Assembly (NCBI GenBank): GCA_021779955.1
Contig: JAJXZS010000034.1
Location: forward strand, 124,001-188,000
DNA length: 64,000 bases
Source: Chloroflexota bacterium
GTDB lineage: Bacteria; Chloroflexota; Anaerolineae; Anaerolineales; Anaerolineaceae
Reading direction: 5' to 3'
Position numbers and translations under genes: made by a program
Part shown: in pieces, positions 60,140-64,000 of the stretch
How positions within the stretch are numbered: position 1 is the first letter of the stretch
Layout of the letters: each line of letters opens with the position of its first letter
The notes under the pieces: model-generated
What the model saw: only the letters and a program-made list of their open reading frames with translations
The model's database searches: none
Told to the model about the DNA's origin: nothing

Positions 60140-61381
60140 CTAATTCACAACGCTTTTTTCCATCTCGTCTGCGGTTTTGAGTTCCCCACGCTTCCTTAGT
60201 TGGATCCCGATGAAATACAGGGTCGCTTGCGTGCCGAACAGGACGAGCAGGCAGAGCGGAATGACTTCAAGGCTGATGCTCCTGGCAAGCACACCGATGA
60301 GCGCCGGGATGGCTGCCGTGCCGAGGCTGGCAGCGCTCATTTGCATGCCGATGGTATTCGCCCCAAAACGGTCGCCCACCCGCTGCGCCGTGCCCGAGAC
60401 CAGGCCCGGGAAGATCGGCGCGATCGCAAACCCGATGATCGCCACGCCCACCAGGCTGACCGTGCCCGAGGGATTCCACCATAAGAGTAATGCGCCTGTC
60501 AATGCTCCCGCCAGGCTGCCGAAGATCAGCTTGTTCACGCCAATCCGCTTCGCGTAAAGCCCGGCAAGGATCCTACCTGCGGTAAAGAACGCCCAATAAC
60601 CGCCCGTCCAGAAACCCGCCAGTTGCGCCGGAACATGCCGCGATTCGGTTAGCAGCGTATAGGCCCATGCGCCAAGGGTCACCTCGGAGCCGGTATAGAA
60701 AAAGAAGATCAGCAAACTCAACCAGACTGCAGGCTGGCGTAGCGTCTCGGCAAGCGGAGTCTTGTAATCCGTCAGCAGCTTTTTCGGCTGCTCATCAATC
60801 CCGCGCCGGCTGTGATTCCACATCGGCAGCGTCACGGTGAATACCAACGCAAGCGCAAGTTGAATGCCGCCAACGATGGCATAGCCGCCCCGCCAGGAGC
60901 TGGGCAGGGTGAGGGCAACGGTCATGATCATTGGCCCAATGGTGATGCCGACGCCGTAACTGGCGTGCAGCCACTGCATGATCCCCGCGCCGAAATTTGC
61001 GGCGACATAGGTGTTGAGCCCTGCATCGATCGCTCCGGCGCCAAGCCCTGCCACCACGCCAAGCAGCACCATCATCCACCAGGCAGGCACGAGCGTATAG
61101 CCGATCAGGGCGATCCCGGTCAATCCGCAGCTGATCGCCAGCACCTTGCCCACGCCGATTCGCGAGACCACAAATCCGCTCGACGAACTAGAGGCGAGGT
61201 ACCCGCTGACGCTGGCAAAGAGCAGGATGCCAAGCGCATCCAACGGCAGCCCAAAACTACCGCGGATCGAAGGCCACGCAACCCCGACCAATCCATCGGG
61301 CATGCCGAGCGCAATGAAGGCAACGAACGCCAGTAAGATCAGACCGATTCGTGATGGGAGCTTGATTTGGGGTTTCACCAA
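60140..61381 (-). CDS. MFS transporter
   Basis: A 413-residue facilitator with about 12 hydrophobic helices. The motif pattern VVSRIGVGKVLAISCGLTGIA stands in for the usual loop motif, and the AIDAGLNTYVAANFG block in helix 4-5 is typical of FucP/FHS-like sugar permeases. Substrate unknown. The frame starts with TTG 61381 or GTG 61378, with GAGGGAAG upstream. Confidence 0.85.
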   Translation of the reverse strand: MVKPQIKLPSRIGLILLAFVAFIALGMPDGLVGVAWPSIRGSFGLPLDALGILLFASVSGYLASSSSSGFVVSRIGVGKVLAISCGLTGIALIGYTLVPAWWMMVLLGVVAGLGAGAIDAGLNTYVAANFGAGIMQWLHASYGVGITIGPMIMTVALTLPSSWRGGYAIVGGIQLALALVFTVTLPMWNHSRRGIDEQPKKLLTDYKTPLAETLRQPAVWLSLLIFFFYTGSEVTLGAWAYTLLTESRHVPAQLAGFWTGGYWAFFTAGRILAGLYAKRIGVNKLIFGSLAGALTGALLLWWNPSGTVSLVGVAIIGFAIAPIFPGLVSGTAQRVGDRFGANTIGMQMSAASLGTAAIPALIGVLARSISLEVIPLCLLVLFGTQATLYFIGIQLRKRGELKTADEMEKSVVN

Positions 61382-61527
61382 CTTATCTTCCCTCTAGAGT
61401 GAGCTATGCTGGGTCGATTGTATCATGTCAGTTCATCTGAAGGGCATAACCGGCTTTCCCTGGCAACATAAAAACCCGCTTTCACTTTTGGGAAGGGGCA
61501 GGGGTTCAGTCGATGTATGCCCGGAGT

Positions 61528-62397
61528 TCAGGCTTTTTCCTTGTCCTTTCTCACGGCTGATCCCATGCCCTTGATCAATCCCCCCGGCTGACACGTCCTG
61601 CAGAAATTGGTGATCCTCTGATTCGCGCCGATCACCGAGATCGGCGTCCCATCTCTGGGGCAAGGTTGACCTGTTTTCATATGCACAGCAAAGAACTCGC
61701 GCGGCTCCAGGTCGATTCTTTCACCCATTTGATCCCGCACGATCCCGACGGCATTCATCAGCGTGGACTGCACGGCGTGGTAAAGCGTTTCGATCTCCAC
61801 CGCTGTCAGTGACGTTCGCTTGCGGTAGGGATGGATCCGGGCAGCCCAAAGGATTTCATCAGCATAGGCATTCCCGATGCCAGCCACGAAACTCCCCCGG
61901 GTGAGAATGCCCTTGATCTCACCGTGATAGGGCTTGATCCGTTCGCGGAACTGCTCGAGAGAGATGTCGAATGGCTCGGGACCCATTCCTGAAAAATCAG
62001 GGATCGTCTCCAGGTCACGGGTGAGATAGAGCTGTCCCATTTGTTTTTGATCCCTGAAGCGCAGCTCTCCACCAGACTCAAGCTCGAAAATCACCAGGGT
62101 CTTCTGCTTCTTCTTCTCGGCGGGTGATGCCAGTTGCAATCGGCCGGTCAGCTTCGGATTGAGCACGAGCAGCAAAGGCGCCGGCTCTACCTGTAAGGTG
62201 AAAATGATGAATTTACCCCGCCGTTCGATGGTTTTGAACGTCTTCCCCGCCAGTGAGACCTCGAATCCCTCGTGCGTCAGGTCGCGCACCACCACCAGCC
62301 CGCCGGGCGGAAACACCCTTACCGAACGGATGGTTTGACCGGCGATCCTGCGGTTCAGCACCTCACACACCACTTCGAGTTCAGGCAGTTCTGGCAT
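61528..62397 (-). CDS. mutM: Formamidopyrimidine-DNA glycosylase (Fpg/MutM)
   Basis: A 289-residue base-excision enzyme that removes oxidised purines and nicks the strand. P2 and E3 (MPELPELE), K62 in RRGKF and the H2TH signature GIGNAYADEILW are present. The C-terminal zinc finger is atypical: C246-PR-D249 replaces the usual CxxC, while C266 and C269 (CRTC) are intact, and R261 is present. The start is set by the fixed N-terminal Pro; a TATAAT lies 7 nt upstream of the ATG. Confidence 0.93.
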   Translation of the reverse strand: MPELPELEVVCEVLNRRIAGQTIRSVRVFPPGGLVVVRDLTHEGFEVSLAGKTFKTIERRGKFIIFTLQVEPAPLLLVLNPKLTGRLQLASPAEKKKQKTLVIFELESGGELRFRDQKQMGQLYLTRDLETIPDFSGMGPEPFDISLEQFRERIKPYHGEIKGILTRGSFVAGIGNAYADEILWAARIHPYRKRTSLTAVEIETLYHAVQSTLMNAVGIVRDQMGERIDLEPREFFAVHMKTGQPCPRDGTPISVIGANQRITNFCRTCQPGGLIKGMGSAVRKDKEKA

Positions 62398-62403
62398 AGC
62401 TCC

Positions 62404-62409
62404 ATTATA
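62404..62409 (-). promoter_or_regulatory. -10-like TATAAT directly upstream of mutM
   Basis: TATAAT on the minus strand is separated from the ATG by only GGAGCT. If used, the transcript would be leaderless or have a leader of a few bases. No clear -35 was seen. Confidence 0.35.
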
Positions 62410-62548
62410 CAAAACGCCAATGATATTCACGGATGAATAAACATCGGATGCTTGGGGGGAAATGCAAAATAATAATGAATTGTCACGCCTGGCAGCCATT
62501 GCCCCCTCTTGCCGGGCCACAATGGTCTGCAGCCGCTTCTTTCCCGGC

Positions 62549-63661
62549 TTACCTTCTTCGCACCTTCAGCCCCAGGAACTCGCCATACTTCTCTGCAGCC
62601 AATTCAAACGCTGCCAATTCCTTTCCATCCGGATCCTTTAAACACTTCGCCTCCACCTCGACCGCATCCTTCTTCAATTTCCTCGTCCACGTCCCCTTGA
62701 CCAACCCATCGATGACGATGATCGGGTTCAACATTCCCCCGTTGGCATTCACATGCCGTGCCAGTTCCGGGTCGAGAACGGCGCTCCGGTCTGTGTACCC
62801 CACCAGATACTCGTCGAAACCCGGAAGAAGCACTGCCCCCTCATTCATCGTGCCCGGTTCGGGCTCTACGGCAGCCATCCAATACTCTTTCCCATCGATG
62901 GTCTCCTCGATCAGCCTTGACCTGACGTCCTCCAGCCCGGTTTTGACATCTGCCAAGGTCAATCCGCTCCACCATGCGAAGTCCTTCAACGTTGCGGGTC
63001 CATGGCTGGTAAAGAACCGTAGCGTCAACTCGCTCAGTCCCTCCGACCGCGGCTTTGACTTCAGATCTGGCACCCATTCGTCCAGGAGCACGAACGTCTG
63101 CTGTTTCCCACTGCGCGGACCGAAACAGATTAGCTTTTGGAAAGCAAGATGAGAAAGGATGTGAATGCCCCTCTGTCCTTCGGTCGAGACGCCGCCCCTT
63201 TCAAGTACCTGGAAGCTTTCCTGCCGGGTAAGCTGATGCTTCATATTCAATGCTACTTCGATCAACCTGGAGCTGACCCTAAAGTCTTCCTCAATCAATT
63301 CCAGTTGACGATAACGTCCCTGGCGCGCTGCGATGGCGCGGGGCGCCAGCAGATCAAGGACCCAGCGCACATCCTCAGCAGCGGTATATCCCAACGTGCT
63401 CCGCGAAGGCCATGTGCGAACGATCGACCGCTCGGCCAGCGCCAGCTCGATGCTCTTTTCGCTTGAGCGCTTCATTCGCAGGCCCACTGCCCACAGAGAA
63501 CCGAGATAATCCTGGGCCTGAAGAAACCCCATCGCGCTGACCACATCATGCGGGGTCTCGAATTTCTCTCCGCGGATGTGCTGATGATGCATTCTTTGCC
63601 TGGCGATCAAAGGATTCAAGGGCACATAGGCCTTCGTTTGAAGCGGATCATGTTCGGTCAT
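62549..63661 (-). CDS. AlkZ-like winged-helix DNA glycosylase (HTH_42)
   Basis: A 370-residue member of the winged-helix DNA-binding family (PF06224). The N-terminal region carries the Q-x-Q motif, Q48-A-Q50 in FLQAQDY, used by AlkZ and YcaQ for base excision of alkylated or crosslinked DNA. Other family blocks are GIVRTWP-like SIVRTWPSRSTLGY, GPATLKDFAWWSGL and LLPGFDEYLVGYTDR. Adjacent to Fpg, on the same strand. Confidence 0.85.
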   Translation of the reverse strand: MTEHDPLQTKAYVPLNPLIARQRMHHQHIRGEKFETPHDVVSAMGFLQAQDYLGSLWAVGLRMKRSSEKSIELALAERSIVRTWPSRSTLGYTAAEDVRWVLDLLAPRAIAARQGRYRQLELIEEDFRVSSRLIEVALNMKHQLTRQESFQVLERGGVSTEGQRGIHILSHLAFQKLICFGPRSGKQQTFVLLDEWVPDLKSKPRSEGLSELTLRFFTSHGPATLKDFAWWSGLTLADVKTGLEDVRSRLIEETIDGKEYWMAAVEPEPGTMNEGAVLLPGFDEYLVGYTDRSAVLDPELARHVNANGGMLNPIIVIDGLVKGTWTRKLKKDAVEVEAKCLKDPDGKELAAFELAAEKYGEFLGLKVRRR

Positions 63662-63745
63662 CGGAATGATTCTTCCGCACGATTCTGAGTGGAAATAGAA
63701 AGGTGAGCGGTTCCTGGTTCGAGCCGCTCACTATATTACCGCGAA

Positions 63746-64000
63746 TTACGCAGGCATTGGCTGCTTCTGGTAATTCACCATCCATTGGATGCCGTAACGG
63801 TCGGTCAACATACCGAAACGACCTCCCCAGAACGTATCTCCCAACGGCATGGATACCATCCCTCCCTCGGAGAGTGCCTTGAAGATCTTCTCCTGTTCCA
63901 TGCCATCTGTCAGATCGATGGACAGGGTGACATTGTTGCCCGGTTTGGCCTTCCATCCGGGCATACCGTCTGAGGCCATTAAATGCACACCTTCGGCCTT
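63746..64000 (-). CDS. VOC-family (PhnB-like) protein, N-terminus cut by window edge
   Basis: The C-terminal 84 residues of a glyoxalase/bleomycin-resistance-fold protein. The frame is open to the right edge (KAEGVHLMASDGMPG), so the gene starts beyond the window. The VOC/PhnB end is visible as VSMPLGDTFWGGRFGMLTDRYGIQWMVNY. Metal-binding and substrate are not known. Confidence 0.85.
   Translation of the reverse strand, partial: KAEGVHLMASDGMPGWKAKPGNNVTLSIDLTDGMEQEKIFKALSEGGMVSMPLGDTFWGGRFGMLTDRYGIQWMVNYQKQPMPA

Noticed and set aside
1-64000. tRNA, rRNA, CRISPR arrays, insertion sequences, phage genes
   Set aside because: No tRNA T-loop pattern in a cloverleaf context, no regularly spaced repeats, and no transposase, integrase or phage protein motifs were seen when reading both strands; a covariance search was not possible.

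Overview
The window reads as a stretch of bacterial chromosome, most likely from a member of the Chloroflexota (Anaerolineae-like). This is an inference from the gene mix and from two lipoprotein signal peptides followed by low-complexity Pro/Thr/Ala linkers; no rRNA or other marker gene is present to confirm it. Genes are densely packed and most starts carry a recognisable GGAG-type ribosome binding site. I saw no rRNA, tRNA, CRISPR array, insertion sequence, phage gene or attachment site.

Layout. 0-11.4 kb: mixed housekeeping genes (RlmI-like methyltransferase, DODA-type dioxygenase, membrane-bound diguanylate cyclase, VTT membrane protein, DegV protein, a TldD/PmbA protease pair, ICMT-like methyltransferase, HAD phosphatase, pirin, GlsB-type membrane protein). 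11.5-25.8 kb: one long minus-strand catabolic unit. An IclR regulator sits upstream of a Liv-type ABC importer (SBP, LivG, LivF, LivH, LivM), then an SDR dehydrogenase, KDG kinase, KDPG aldolase, Old-Yellow-Enzyme-type oxidoreductase, CoA-transferase, crotonase, FAH-family hydrolase and a zinc alcohol dehydrogenase. Gaps are short and two pairs (LivF/LivH and FAH/ADH) overlap as ATGA. It looks like an uptake and degradation route for a carboxylated, probably sugar-acid-derived compound, joined to CoA-ester chemistry. A fumarate-reductase-like flavoprotein lies next to it (26-27.9 kb). 28-37.8 kb: M29 aminopeptidase/ACT protein/ATPase operon, DUF1801 protein, F420-reductase-like protein divergent from an ArsR-DUF2087 regulator, a cysteine-cluster protein, two MFS transporters, an aldo/keto reductase and a double-CDGSH iron-sulfur protein. 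38-42.7 kb: an ABC-2 exporter operon and a PQQ-type sugar dehydrogenase lipoprotein.

43.1-47 kb: a sensor kinase/response regulator pair, about 530 nt of structured non-coding DNA with an imperfect direct repeat, and a small secreted protein of unknown function. 47.2-49.7 kb: transaldolase and an AIF-like flavoprotein reductase. 50-58.5 kb: an alpha-glucoside utilisation operon (ROK regulator with a near-consensus promoter, sugar SBP, two permeases, GH15 and GH31 glycosidases) with no ATPase of its own. 58.7-60 kb: a run of very small membrane proteins. 60.1-64 kb: MFS transporter, Fpg glycosylase, AlkZ-like glycosylase and a VOC protein cut by the window edge.

The most interesting unit is the 13-gene IclR-linked catabolic cluster, whose gene combination I do not recognise as a known pathway. 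Other points to follow are the Met-less 63-codon reading frame at 49.8-50.0 kb, the repeat-bearing region between the two-component system and the small secreted protein, and stem-loops placed directly after the binding-protein gene in both ABC importer operons.
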